In this document: positions 18,353 to 28,812 of the stretch, in pieces
Layout: each line of letters opens with the position of its first letter
How positions within the stretch are numbered: position 1 is the first letter of the stretch
Assembly (NCBI GenBank): GCA_021399435.1
Contig: JAJTUP010000017.1
Location: 1-64,000, forward strand
Length of the DNA stretch: 64,000 bases
Direction of reading: 5' to 3'
Source of the DNA: Diaporthe sp. PMI_573
Taxonomy: Eukaryota; Ascomycota; Sordariomycetes; Diaporthales; Diaporthaceae
The notes under the pieces: model-generated
Told to the model about the DNA's origin: nothing
The model's database searches: none
The model's input: only the letters and a program-made list of their open reading frames with translations
Translations under genes and position numbers: made by a program

Positions 18353-20386
18353 CTAGAACAAAGCCCCTGGATCACTGGCAGTGTTCCCACGTGCCTTTGC
18401 CTTGCCATTCAAGAACGCCGAGCACAGCAAGCCAGTAGCAACACTGACGTTCAAGCTGTCCACAACATCGGACCCAGACAGGTTGGGGATGCTTATCTCG
18501 ACGTCAGCAGCCCTCCTCAGGGCACGGGGCAATCCCTCGCCCTCGCTGCCCACGAGAAGGATACAGGCGTCCTTGAGAAGCGGGTCATGCTTCTCCAGGT
18601 CAATGGTATCGATCGAGAGCCGCTTGGAGTCGGACTTAGGCGGACAGGCCGCGAATACCTTCCAGCCGTTCTTCTTGGAGTCCCCAAGGAAGTCCTCGAC
18701 TGAGTCGACCGACAGCATGGTCACAGCCTCAGCGGCTCCGGCTGAGGCTTTCAGCACAACCGGGGTCACGGGCGCGGAGCCCTTCTTGGAGACCGCCACG
18801 GCTGTGACTCCCATGAAGCTTGCCGTCCTGATGATGGCGCCCAGGTTGCCCGGGTCGAGCACTTGGTCCACAACCAGGACGAGCGGTTTGCGCGAGCCGG
18901 GCTCGGTGCTCACGAACCCAGAGGTGCCGTTGATCTGGGCTTCCTCGTATGATTGGTGTCCCACGGCAATCTTGAAGCCTGGGCGATCTTGATCCTCTGA
19001 GAACTCCTCCAGAGCGGTGATTGGGAGTTGAGGTAGGGGTGACGCTTCGAGAACGTGACCGTTATGTGGGCGGCTGTCGCTCATCTTATTCAGCATCGGC
19101 AGCGATGCCTCTTCGAGATATTCGACCCTGATGCCCCGGCTTCTCGCCAAGTCACCCAGGACTCTGTCCTTCTCCAGAGCCCTGGAGCCGCGCCCTTTAC
19201 CCCTGTAGATGTATAACTTGTACATCTTTCGGCGGCCAGCTTTCAAGGCGGCCTCGACGGCTGACGTTCCATACAAGAACTGCGACGCGGCCGTGGTATA
19301 TGGAACTGACACTGGTCCATCATCCCTCCTTGGCTTCCACGCCTTTGCATCGCCAGCGTCATCCGAACCCCGGTCAGTGGATCTTGGTCTCTCTGAGCGA
19401 TAAGATGATCTGGGTCCTTGGTCCCGCCCTGGAGAATCGGAGGATTTTGTTCTCTCTGAGCCATATGTCGTTCCCGTTCTTTGATCGCGGGCCCGTGAGC
19501 CGGACGGCGCCCGACTGTCGCGCCCACCGCGATCGAAAGCCTTGGGAGTATCGTCGAACCTCCCCTTGTCGCGCCCACCGCGATCGAAAGCCTTGGGAGT
19601 ATCGTCGAACCTCCCCTTGTCGCGCCCACCGCGATCGAAAGCCTTGGGAGTATCGTCGAACCTCCCCTTGTCGCGCCCACCGCGATCGAAAGCCTTGGGA
19701 GTATCGTCGAACCTCCCCCTGTCGCTCCTCTGATCTCGCACACCTCGTTCTGTCCCAGACTCCCCCCATGGCACTCGTGGTCGCGATGGTCGGCTGTCCC
19801 GGTCGCCTGTGCTCCTCGCGAACCCACCGGGTCGTTCGCTCCTATCAAACTTCCGGGGCGCAACACCCTGCCGTTCGCGATCAAATTTCCGAGGGCTCGA
19901 TCGGCCTTGCATATCGCCCGACATCTGCCTCGCAAAGTCGTCGTGCTGGAGGTTACCTTCCCGGTCCCCTCTGCCGCCCGTCTCTACGCCATCGAACATT
20001 TGTCCCGTCTGGAACTTCTTCACAAGACTTCTCTTGCCTAAAGGATCTCGTGGGTCAAGAAAACGGGCTTTCCTCGACTTCCGCGGCGGTCCTGGCTCCT
20101 CGGTGATGTCCTTCTTCCCCTTCCGGATCTTGTATTCGATAGGGTTCTCCCGCGCGATTCTCCTCGCTCGCCGGCGCTCTTCGGGGCTGAGATAAGGCTC
20201 ATCGCCGGGGCGTTGGCGGATTTCCTTGCGAGGGGAGGAGCCCTGTGGTCGCGCTCTCTCGGACCGGTTGAGGCCCTGGTGGATGGCGGACAGGCGAGAG
20301 GCGCATCGCTGGGAGGAGAGGGGCAGGAAGCCGGCCCGAAGGAAAGGGTTGCGCCCAAGCAAGGGCAGCTTTGTGAAGAGGCTCAT
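18353..20386 (-). CDS. MRM1: Mitochondrial rRNA 2'-O-ribose methyltransferase, SPOUT/TrmH class (Mrm1-like), 677 aa
   Basis: Predicted to methylate a ribose 2'-OH in mitochondrial large-subunit rRNA using SAM. The start MSLFTKLPLLGRNPFLRAGF is Arg/Ser/Leu-rich and lacks acids, as a matrix-targeting presequence should. Residues about 100-360 are Arg/Asp/Gly-rich and disordered, including four 17-residue repeats. The SpoU substrate-binding domain begins at FLYGTSAVEAAL. SPOUT motifs follow: VVDQVLDPGNLGAIIRTA (motif 1), LLVGSEGEGLP (motif 2), ISIPNLSGSDVVDSLNVSVA (motif 3, the knot). It is intronless. The length exceeds yeast Mrm1 because of the disordered insert. It diverges from the remodeler gene, sharing a roughly 490-bp promoter region. 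The symbol is by family inference. Confidence 0.88.
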   Translation of the reverse strand: MSLFTKLPLLGRNPFLRAGFLPLSSQRCASRLSAIHQGLNRSERARPQGSSPRKEIRQRPGDEPYLSPEERRRARRIARENPIEYKIRKGKKDITEEPGPPRKSRKARFLDPRDPLGKRSLVKKFQTGQMFDGVETGGRGDREGNLQHDDFARQMSGDMQGRSSPRKFDRERQGVAPRKFDRSERPGGFARSTGDRDSRPSRPRVPWGESGTERGVRDQRSDRGRFDDTPKAFDRGGRDKGRFDDTPKAFDRGGRDKGRFDDTPKAFDRGGRDKGRFDDTPKAFDRGGRDSRAPSGSRARDQRTGTTYGSERTKSSDSPGRDQGPRSSYRSERPRSTDRGSDDAGDAKAWKPRRDDGPVSVPYTTAASQFLYGTSAVEAALKAGRRKMYKLYIYRGKGRGSRALEKDRVLGDLARSRGIRVEYLEEASLPMLNKMSDSRPHNGHVLEASPLPQLPITALEEFSEDQDRPGFKIAVGHQSYEEAQINGTSGFVSTEPGSRKPLVLVVDQVLDPGNLGAIIRTASFMGVTAVAVSKKGSAPVTPVVLKASAGAAEAVTMLSVDSVEDFLGDSKKNGWKVFAACPPKSDSKRLSIDTIDLEKHDPLLKDACILLVGSEGEGLPRALRRAADVEISIPNLSGSDVVDSLNVSVATGLLCSAFLNGKAKARGNTASDPGALF
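19519..19722 (-). repeat. Four 51-bp in-frame tandem repeats within MRM1
   Basis: Four nearly identical 51-bp units encode GRFDDTPKAFDRGGRDK. The unit length is a multiple of three, so copy-number change keeps the reading frame. The same repeat creates mirrored open frames on the other strand. Confidence 0.9.
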
Positions 20387-20874
20387 CGCATTTTTGGTGT
20401 CTTGAAATCGACTACTGCAGACAAGAGCTTTAGTAGGAGAGAAATCTTTGCAGATTCGGGCAGTTGGAGGCCGAATGCACGGGTCTCCTGTAGCAGGGGT
20501 CGCATGGCATTTCCCAAATTTTTGGCAGGGATTAGCTTCGGGCAGGGATGCACCGCTGCGAGTCTAGCGGGCCGCTCGGCGAGCACGCGGTCTCGGACGC
20601 GTCTGGAGGGACACCTTAATTAGGCCGTGCATATTAGACATTCCGACCTCATGCCATTGACAAACTTTGCGCCAGACCGCGCAACGAGTAACACAACGAG
20701 GCTTCACATGCGCTGACGGGTTTCATAAAGGTATGCGACCACCCTGGAAGTGATAATGCTCCGATTAACCGCGCAGTACCTAATTGCGACAATATTGCAG
20801 ATGCATAAATCAAGATTCTGAGGATTACCTTGACGAGACAATTGCGACGAGGAGCTGGCTGCGATCCTCGCGAT
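20387..20874. promoter_or_regulatory. Bidirectional promoter region, MRM1 and the remodeler gene
   Basis: A 488-bp gap between divergent starts; it must carry both promoters. No sharp TATA box or known operator stands out. Confidence 0.5.
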
Positions 20875-22142
20875 ATGGACGAGTTGCAGAATGCGGAGGA
20901 GGATCTCCTATCCCTCCTCCAGCCCCTGACGATGCCGGACGAGTTCACCTTCGAGCCGCGAGCCCGTCATTTCGAAGATTCGTCCGACGACGATGTCGAT
21001 CAAGAGCCGATCCCAGGCCCTGCGCCGCCCGCCCCAATGGCTCCCATGGCTTCCATGGCTCCCACAGCCCCGGTAGCCCCTATAGCCCCCATGGATGCTA
21101 CGGAAGCAATAGACCAGGTGGTTGCTGTGGCTTCTGAGGCGGCAATAACAAAGGCCAACGGGGTTGCGAGCTCACAACCGCCCGAGACAAATAGACACGA
21201 TCAGGACAAGACCGTAGCCGAACAGGACGATGACGCGATAGAGTACGAGAAGCCCAAAGCCACGCGCAGGAGTCCAGCAAAACGCTCAACAAGGAGCCTG
21301 GCAAGGCTCAAGACAAGAAAAGGCGGCGGTGACGAGTCGCCACATGAGAGTACCACAGGACTTCTGAAGTATTTCGCCAAGTCCGAAGCCAAGAAGCGAG
21401 TCGAGGCTAATCCAGATCTCGAGAGCGATCTCGAAGCCAATGGCGGGAGTCAAGTAAGGAATAGGAGGAGGAAGTCGAGGGAGACCACGAAATCTGGGGG
21501 CTTTGAGGCAGAACCGTCACCTGAACCTTTGAAGTTCGAAGTGGTGATCCGGCCTTTGCCTCCTGCAGCAGCTCGGGAGTACGCCAAAGTGGCTCCTGGT
21601 GACGAAGTCCACCGCGTGTTGGACGTCATCGAGACGGACGTTCCTGGAGAAGCGTGGCTTTCAGTCGAGTTCGAGGACGGTCGTGTAGATCAGGTAAGCC
21701 GCAATAGTAGAACAGCTTTTCTCCAGGGTAAACTCAGATTTACTCCCTTGGCACTACCTTCCTTCACTCCATTGAAATAAATGGCAATGAACCAAGTGGG
21801 ACGCTATCATACACTGCCTGCGCCCCTTGGCCATTTCACTTCGACCCTCTTCACTGCAACATATCGTTTCCTTAAATCCCTTCCACAGTCGTCCTGATAG
21901 ACACCCTTCCAACTGTATTCTACCAGGCAGTCTCAGTCCTACAACCTTTATCTACAACCTTTACCCAAACGTCGAACATCAAACACAGCACAGGCTGGAG
22001 ATATCTCATCAGTCGTTACCCTCTACACCTCGAAACACCACTGCCGTTGAGCCGTTGCCTGTTGCCGTTGGATCACCGCTCAACACGGCACTGCCGCCTG
22101 ATCCAGCAGACACGGTACGAAATACTCGCAGATCAAGTTGAA

Positions 22143-22184
<42 letters not shown>

Positions 22185-25100
22185 CTTGTCATTGCACATT
22201 TTTCATTGCGACGTCGTTTGCTTTGCACCATTCACTCCGACTTCCTTCCTAATCTGGCAGCCAAAGTCTGGCCTTGCCTATTTCATCGACACAGTCAACA
22301 CTTACACCCAACTCTTTCGTCCACAGCACTTCATTCCTCTTTTGCCTTGGACATCTCCCTCCCTTACCTCTTCTCCAGGCACCTTTTCAAAGGTGGCCAA
22401 TCCCCCAGTCGAAAGCTGGTTGCATGAAACACATTCATCTCTTTCCGTTCTCATTGGAAGCAACGCAACCGTCCCAACATACTGCGACCAAAACGCTAAC
22501 GTCAACCCGCCCAGGTCGCTTTGGACCAGCTTTCGAGCTATCCAAACGGACGTCAGGCTCTTGCACACTTCAGGAACCCAAAAATCATGGATTCGGATCC
22601 AGACGATTACCGCAACATTGGCTTCACGGGCCGTCCGAAGAAGCGCAAAGCTTCCACCCAGGACCCCGACTATGAGGGTAACATGGATGTCGATGAGGAC
22701 GAGGCCATGATCGACGCCTTTGACGACCTTGACGAGGACGATGACTTCCCAGTAAATCCGGGCCAGCGCCGTTTGAAGCAGAAGATGCGCAACATGGGTC
22801 CCGCTTCCCGGACACGCCGCAGTGACCGAGACTGGCAGTTGCAGCCTCAGCCCAATTACGCTGTGGACGACTACCAATCAGACAATGGATCAGACGGAAA
22901 GCGCAGGAGCAAACGAAGCCTGCGTAAGATTGCCGGGGCTAAGGCATCGTCTTCGCTATTTGACAACGATGTGGACGAGCTCCAGAACGAGGATGACGGC
23001 GACGGCATGTTCAGGGTCACTTCAGACCTTGTGCCTGAGAGGAAGTCTCGAAGGCGTGGTGGGAAGACTCGCCTCCGTCGTGGAAGACCCTCTCTCTTTG
23101 CCAGTCAGGACGATGACGACATTGCATTCGAGCCACCTGTTCGACGTTCAGACCGAAAGAACAAAACCAATGCGGTGATGGCTGACGTCGCAGCATGGGA
23201 GGATGAGACCTACGCCCCAGAGGATGGCAAAGTCCCAGCAGCACCGAAGGTATCTGGAGCTAAAGAGACTTTCGCTTCGACCCCAGATGGCCCATTCAAG
23301 CAGTCGCACTGCACTACGTGCGATACCTGTGGCAACGGTTCCTACGCTTCTAACAAGGGCATAATGATCTACTGCCAGGGCTGCTCAATGGCCTATCATA
23401 AGACCTGTCTTGGATACCGCAGCACTCGAGAGCATCTCGTGACGAAGGTTGGGCCGGATCAGTTCGTGCTACAGTGCAGGCACTGCATTGGTGTTCGCAG
23501 GAAGAAAGATGTCCGCGCTCCGAGCCTCGAGATCTGTCAAGTCTGTCGGAGTAAGGGTCCGGCATGTGACGCTTTCTCCCCCAAGCGCTCGGCTTTGCAA
23601 GAGCAGAAGCTGCGAGAAGAGAATGAGGGACAGGACCCGATTGTGTCTGTCGATCAGGCTCTGATCAACAACACCAACAACATCCTTTTCCGGTGCATCG
23701 CGTGTCATTGCGCCTATCACTTCGAGCACCTACCCCCGCTTCACAACCATAGGATTGTTGGAGGCGACATTCGAGCCGATCGGCTGGCCAAGTACTCTGC
23801 CTACTGGAAATGCAAGCACTGCCTGGATATGACACACAAAGTCGACACTCTTGTAGCTTGGCGACCTACGAACCGCGATGCTTACGTTGCAGGCCAGACC
23901 ACTTTGGACCTGGTGGAAGACGCCAAGGAGTATCTCGTCAAGTATGAGTCCCAATCTTATGCCCACTGCGAGTGGAAGCCTGGCCCTTGGGTCTACGGGG
24001 TGACAAATGCCGTGATGCGCAATGCATTCCCCAGGCGCAACGACGGCGCAAACTTGCTGCCGAAATTCGACGAGAAGGATGCGATTCCTGAGGAGTATCT
24101 TCTTGCAGACGTTGTTCTGGACGTGAAATACAAAGGCACATTCAGGTTCGAGTCGAAGAAGGCGGATCTGGACAAGGTCTTTATGATAGATCAAGCCCTG
24201 ATCAAATTCGAGGGCCTGGACTATGTTGACGCGGTCTGGGATGCGCCCCCTGATCACGACTGCGGACTTCGCTGGGACGCCTTTCTCTCAGCATACAACG
24301 AGTTCCTCAATGGCAAGCACTTCAAGTCTGAACCAACCAGCGACATCAAGCAACGTCTCCGAAAATTTCGGGAATTGGATTTCGACAAGAAAATCGCTTT
24401 TGAGGACGGCACACACGGGCCTGAGCCTCGGTTCAACGGCTTCTTGAGGGAGGGCAATACTCTGATGAAGTATCAAATCCAAGGACTCAACTGGATCTTG
24501 AACGGCTTCTACCAGGAGCGAAGCGCCGTCCTGGCAGATGAAATGGGCCTGGGAAAGACTATCCAGGTCATCGCCTTGATGGCCTCAGTCAGCCTGCAAG
24601 CTCCTCGAGCCTGGCCTTGGCTTGTGGTTGTGCCCAACTCGACCTGTCCCAATTGGCGAAGGGAGATCAAGAAATGGGCCCCAGACATGCGTGTTGTGTG
24701 CTACCATGGGGGGAAGGAGCCGCAGCGTCTGGCATACCAATACGAGCTGTTCCCCAACGGCACAAAAGAGATGAAAGCCCACGTCGTGATCATGTCATAC
24801 GACTCTGCCCAGGATGATCATACCAGGAGCCTCTTCAAGAGCGTCCATTGGATTGGCATGGTCGTTGATGAGGGACAACGGCTCAAGAATGACGAGAATT
24901 TGCTGTACGGTGCGCTTCGATCCATGAGGGTCCCATGGCGGCTGCTCCTCACTGGCACGCCGCTTCAGAACAACAAGCGTGAACTCTTCAACCTTCTCCA
25001 ATTCATCGACCCGTCCAAGAATGCCGAACGCCTTGACGAGAAGTACGCCGAGCTTACAAAGGACAACATCTCAGAGCTTCACGAAATGATCAAGCCTTAC

Positions 25101-27833
25101 TTCCTTCGACGCACCAAAGCCAAAGTACTGAAGTTCCTGCCGCCGATGGCGCAGATCATCTTGCCGGTCTCCATGTCTGTTGTCCAAGAGAAGCTTTGCA
25201 AATCGATCATGGAGAGGAACCCCGAGCTGATTCGCGCAATCTTTGCTAATACCAAACTCAAATCCAACGAGCGCAGCAGTCTAAACAACATTCTCATGCA
25301 GCTGCGGAAGTGTCTCGGCCACCCGTTTCTCTACAGTGGAGCCGTCGAGGACAAGAGCGTGGGCCAAGAGACCATGCATCGCAACCTCGTCGAGGCTTCT
25401 TCCAAGCTTGTTCTCTTAGACCAGATGTTCCCCAAACTCCACGAGCGTGGCCACCGCGTGCTTATCTTCAGTCAATTCCTTGGCATGCTTGATATTGTGG
25501 AAGACTTCCTCACCAGCATAGGTCTCAAATATCACCGCCTCGACGGAAACGTCTCGAGTCTCGAGAGACAGAAGCGCATCGACTCGTTCAACGAGCCAGG
25601 CTCCGAGTACTTCGCTTTCCTTCTGTCAACCCGTGCTGGTGGCGTGGGAATCAACCTGGCGACTGCAGACACGGTCATCATTCTTGACCCCGATTTTAAT
25701 CCGCACCAAGACCTGCAGGCTCTGTCTCGAGCACACCGTATTGGTCAGAAGAAGAAGGTTCTTTGCTTCCAGCTCATGACGAAGGGCAGCGTCGAAGAGA
25801 AGATAATGCAAATCGGGCGGAAGAAAATGGCCCTAGACCACGCCTTGGTCGAGAGCATGGATGCCAACGCGAAGAACGGAGAACCCGGAGAGGATCTTGA
25901 GTCCATCTTGAAGCACGGTGCAGAGGCCCTTTTCAACGACGGCGAGAAAGAGAAAATCAAATACGACGCGGCCGCTATCGACAAGCTGTTGGACAGGTCC
26001 GCGATCAAGCCGACAATGGCAGCTCATGATGAAGAGGACGATGCCAAGGGAACCACATTTTCATTTGCACGCGTCTGGCAGAATGACTCTGGGGATCTGG
26101 CGAATGAGCTAGAGGTGGACGAGAACGCCGAGGTTCCCATGAGCGTATGGGATGAGATTCTCAAGCAACGAGAGGACGAGGCCAAGAGAAGGGCGGAGCT
26201 CAACAAGGAGGTGCTTGGTCGCGGTGGCAGACGACGACAGGTAAATTAACCGCAGAAGACGAGTGCGTGTGATCATATACTGAAACTAACTCTCTCCAGA
26301 CTGTCAAATACACCGGCGAGGCCGTTGAGGGCCTTGAGCCCGTTGAAGGCGGAGCTGAGACAAATCTGACCTCTGATATTGACGAGGACTTCATTAGCAG
26401 TGATCCCTCTGACAGTGACTCTGAAGACGGTAATGTTGATTCTGGAACAAACTCACAGGGACAGGCAAAGAAAGGTACCCCACGCTCTCGAAAGACTCCA
26501 AAGAAGCAGACCCCAAAGATGCAGTCTAACAAGAACACAACTCAGCCAACCCCATCGAAGCGATCCACCCCTCGAAAGGCGCAGACGCCGCAGAAACCCG
26601 TGACACCCCGAAAGGCCCAGACACCACGAAGCACCAAGCCCCAGTCCCAGCGAGGAAGCCGCGCGGCCGACCTAGGAAAATCGCCGACGGCCAAGGCAGG
26701 GGCGGCAAAGGGGCCAGCGACAACGCCCACCAAAGCCAAGGGCAAGGGCAAGGCCCTCCAACCAGAGGAGGACAGTCCGGGCGAGGAGGAGGTCGAGGGA
26801 GAGGACAACCAGGACCAGCTCCAAGAGGCGGACACGCTCCAGCAGGCGGACAAGCTCCAGCAGGCGGACAAGCTCCAGCAGGCGGACATGCCCCAGCAGG
26901 CGGACACGCTCCAGCAGGCGGACACCCAGCAGGCGGATACCCAGCAGGCGGATACGGACAGTTCAGTATGGAATTCCCGCCAGTCTCCTCAGGCCTCGGC
27001 GGACCAGGACCTCAGTACGCAATTGCTTGGCAAGGAGGAGGTCAAGGTATCCAGCAACCGCAACAGCCCGGAACCTACGCCCAGTTCATCCAGACGGAGC
27101 AGCCTTACCTCCCTGTCACGTACCCCTTCCCCAACCATTCAGCCAGCCTCGGCCAGCACGGGAACTACCTGCAGCAGTACGGCTCGTCCTACAACCACCT
27201 AGTAGGACCTGGGATGGTGCCAGGGAATACTAACTTGCAGAACCTGAACGGTGGGGCTGCACTACAGCCCCAAGGTATGCATCTTTACTACTTTTACTAC
27301 TTATCAGCCCCGAGGAGATTCTGACAGTCCCAGGACGTCCTCTTCTAGCACCGCGGCCCTCACAAATCAGTGCTGTGAGACCAGACGGGACAAGCTCGGG
27401 CCCATCGGTGTCTCGAACTCAGTGTAAGAATTGTCATCTTTTCCACCAACAGGGCCGGCCGTGCCCCAACCTGAAAACGGAGGTTCAAGTGCGACTGGCA
27501 CTTGACGAAGTCAAGAGCTTGTCTGGCGGCGATCCCGCAAGAGCCCAACAAAATAGAGAGATCCTGCAGAACCTTTTGAGAGCGAAACGGCAGGGTTCAG
27601 CAGGAGAAGCTGCTGGCCCCCCTGCTCAGCCTAGTCCACAACCACACCTAATACCCTCACCTGTCGCACCCCCAACAATCCCACAACCACCGCAAGAGCA
27701 ACCTCGACTTGTCGCTCCAGAGCAGTCTGAAGAGGAATCTTCTGGATCTGACGAATCGACGTCAGAGGAAGAGTCCGAGTCTGAATCGGAGGATAAGGAA
27801 GAGGGATCTAGAGCCAACGTCGGTTCTGAGTAG
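20875..27833 (+). CDS. PHD-SNF2 chromatin remodeler, Mit1/CHD3-like, five exons, about 1,982 aa
   Basis: ATP-dependent nucleosome remodeler resembling S. pombe Mit1 and CHD3-type enzymes of heterochromatin complexes. Exons: 20875-21693, 22515-26240, 26300-26474, 26546-27274, 27334-27833; 1,983 codons in one frame. Order: acidic N-terminus; chromo/Tudor-like segment VEFEDGRVDQ|VALDQLSSYP spanning intron 1; PHD-type zinc fingers (CTTCDTCGNG, YCQGCSMAYHKTC, CRHC, a second set at CQVCRSKGPAC, CIACHCAYH, CKHC); SNF2 ATPase with DEMGLGKT and VVDEGQRLKN (DEGQ, not DEAH/DEGH); helicase C with STRAGGVGINLATA and SRAHRIGQ; AT-hook RKPRGRPRK; Gly/Pro/Ala repeats; CKNCHLFHQQGRPCP and an acidic end. Intron 1 is 821 nt, long for this genome. 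Intron 3 (26475-26545, CTAAC branch) moves the frame into the AT-hook. Confidence 0.88.
22147..22180 (+). repeat. (CA)17 microsatellite inside intron 1 of the remodeler gene
   Basis: Uninterrupted CA dinucleotide repeat of 34 nt within the inferred 821-nt intron. Confidence 0.9.
26826..26955 (+). repeat. 18-bp and shorter tandem repeats encoding GGxAPA units
   Basis: About six 18-bp units followed by three shorter ones, all built on CAGCAGGCGGA. In the inferred frame they give Gly-Gly-(His/Gln)-Ala-Pro-Ala repeats; in the alternative frame LQQADx. Confidence 0.75.
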
Positions 27834-28812
27834 CAAGGCTAGGGATAGACCGGCAAATGGCTGCCTTATCTGGGAACTGGCATTCAGAGACATCCCATCT
27901 CTGTGCATGACAAAGCCCTTTTCACCTTGCTGACCAACGGTCCGAACAAGCTTGTCCTTGTTCCCATTCATATCGGCCACGCACGATAGATACTTTGATT
28001 GGACTGTTTGACTGATTAGGCAAATACAATTTTGGAATGCATTTCGCATTGTTTTCCTTCTTTTTTGGACCTGTGAACGATGATTTCGGGCTGTTGCCTG
28101 CTGTTTCTGCTAATTGGATCATAGAGATGGGCAGCAATCACGTGAGGGAGTACAACAACCTGCTGCGGGTATCCGTGGATGCATACAACCTTATTTGACG
28201 TCCTCCGTTTGCTCTCAGGAAATGTGACCCTAGCAGGATGATGTTAAAAGGGACCTCAAACGCTCTCCCCTCTCAGGGGCTACTGCAGCAATGTCCAGAG
28301 TCCTCTTGTTCCAAATGTTCCTGATATTCTTGCATGGATCTTGAAGAGAAGCCCAGGCCGCCTTTGTCCTCCTCTCACTGTGCTCCGCTACTCGAAGTAT
28401 TGAGTGCTGCAGGGTATAAGATAGGTGCTGCCAAAGACCGGCCTCCGTTTGCTCCCGCCCCCTTTATTATCAGACCGCCGCTGTCCCCAGGATTGTCCCA
28501 TCGGTCCACTTGGGTCTCATCATGGAAGCCCAACCCAGTCGCAATATTGCTGGCTTGCGTCCTTCTCCGAACACTCCTTCCGACGTGAGCTGCTTCTCAG
28601 GGCATTGTTCTGTGGTCTCAACTCGTGAAACCTCCCCAGCCTCATCGACGCATTACCCCCTGGAGGCGACATCCGCGGCCCGGGATCTCTTCATATTGTG
28701 CGCTGACCACGCTTCCGCGATCTCATCTCCCGGTCCGGATCAGTCCAGACCGCGCCGTGATTTGTGCAGACCGCGCCCCCGTCTGCATTCCGAGATCCCC
28801 TCGCCCCTAGAG
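27834..28812. other. Intergenic and 5' leader of the CCCH gene
   Basis: Contains the 3' UTR of the remodeler gene and a long presumed leader of the CCCH gene. An in-frame extension upstream of 28813 reaches an ATG at 28522, but its Ser/Pro/Arg-rich translation looks like untranslated DNA. Confidence 0.4.

Noticed and set aside
19243..20106. Long open frames on both strands over the MRM1 repeats
   Set aside because: Created by the 51-bp repeats and high GC; the SPOUT motifs fix the real frame.
22147..22180. CRISPR-like or regulatory array
   Set aside because: Plain CA microsatellite; no spacer-repeat structure. No CRISPR array is expected or seen in this eukaryotic DNA.
26519..27202. Possible frameshift in the last part of the remodeler
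   Set aside because: A 71-nt intron with a branch site and CAG acceptor explains the frame change without a lesion; the continued frame to 27202 is treated as the unspliced alternative.
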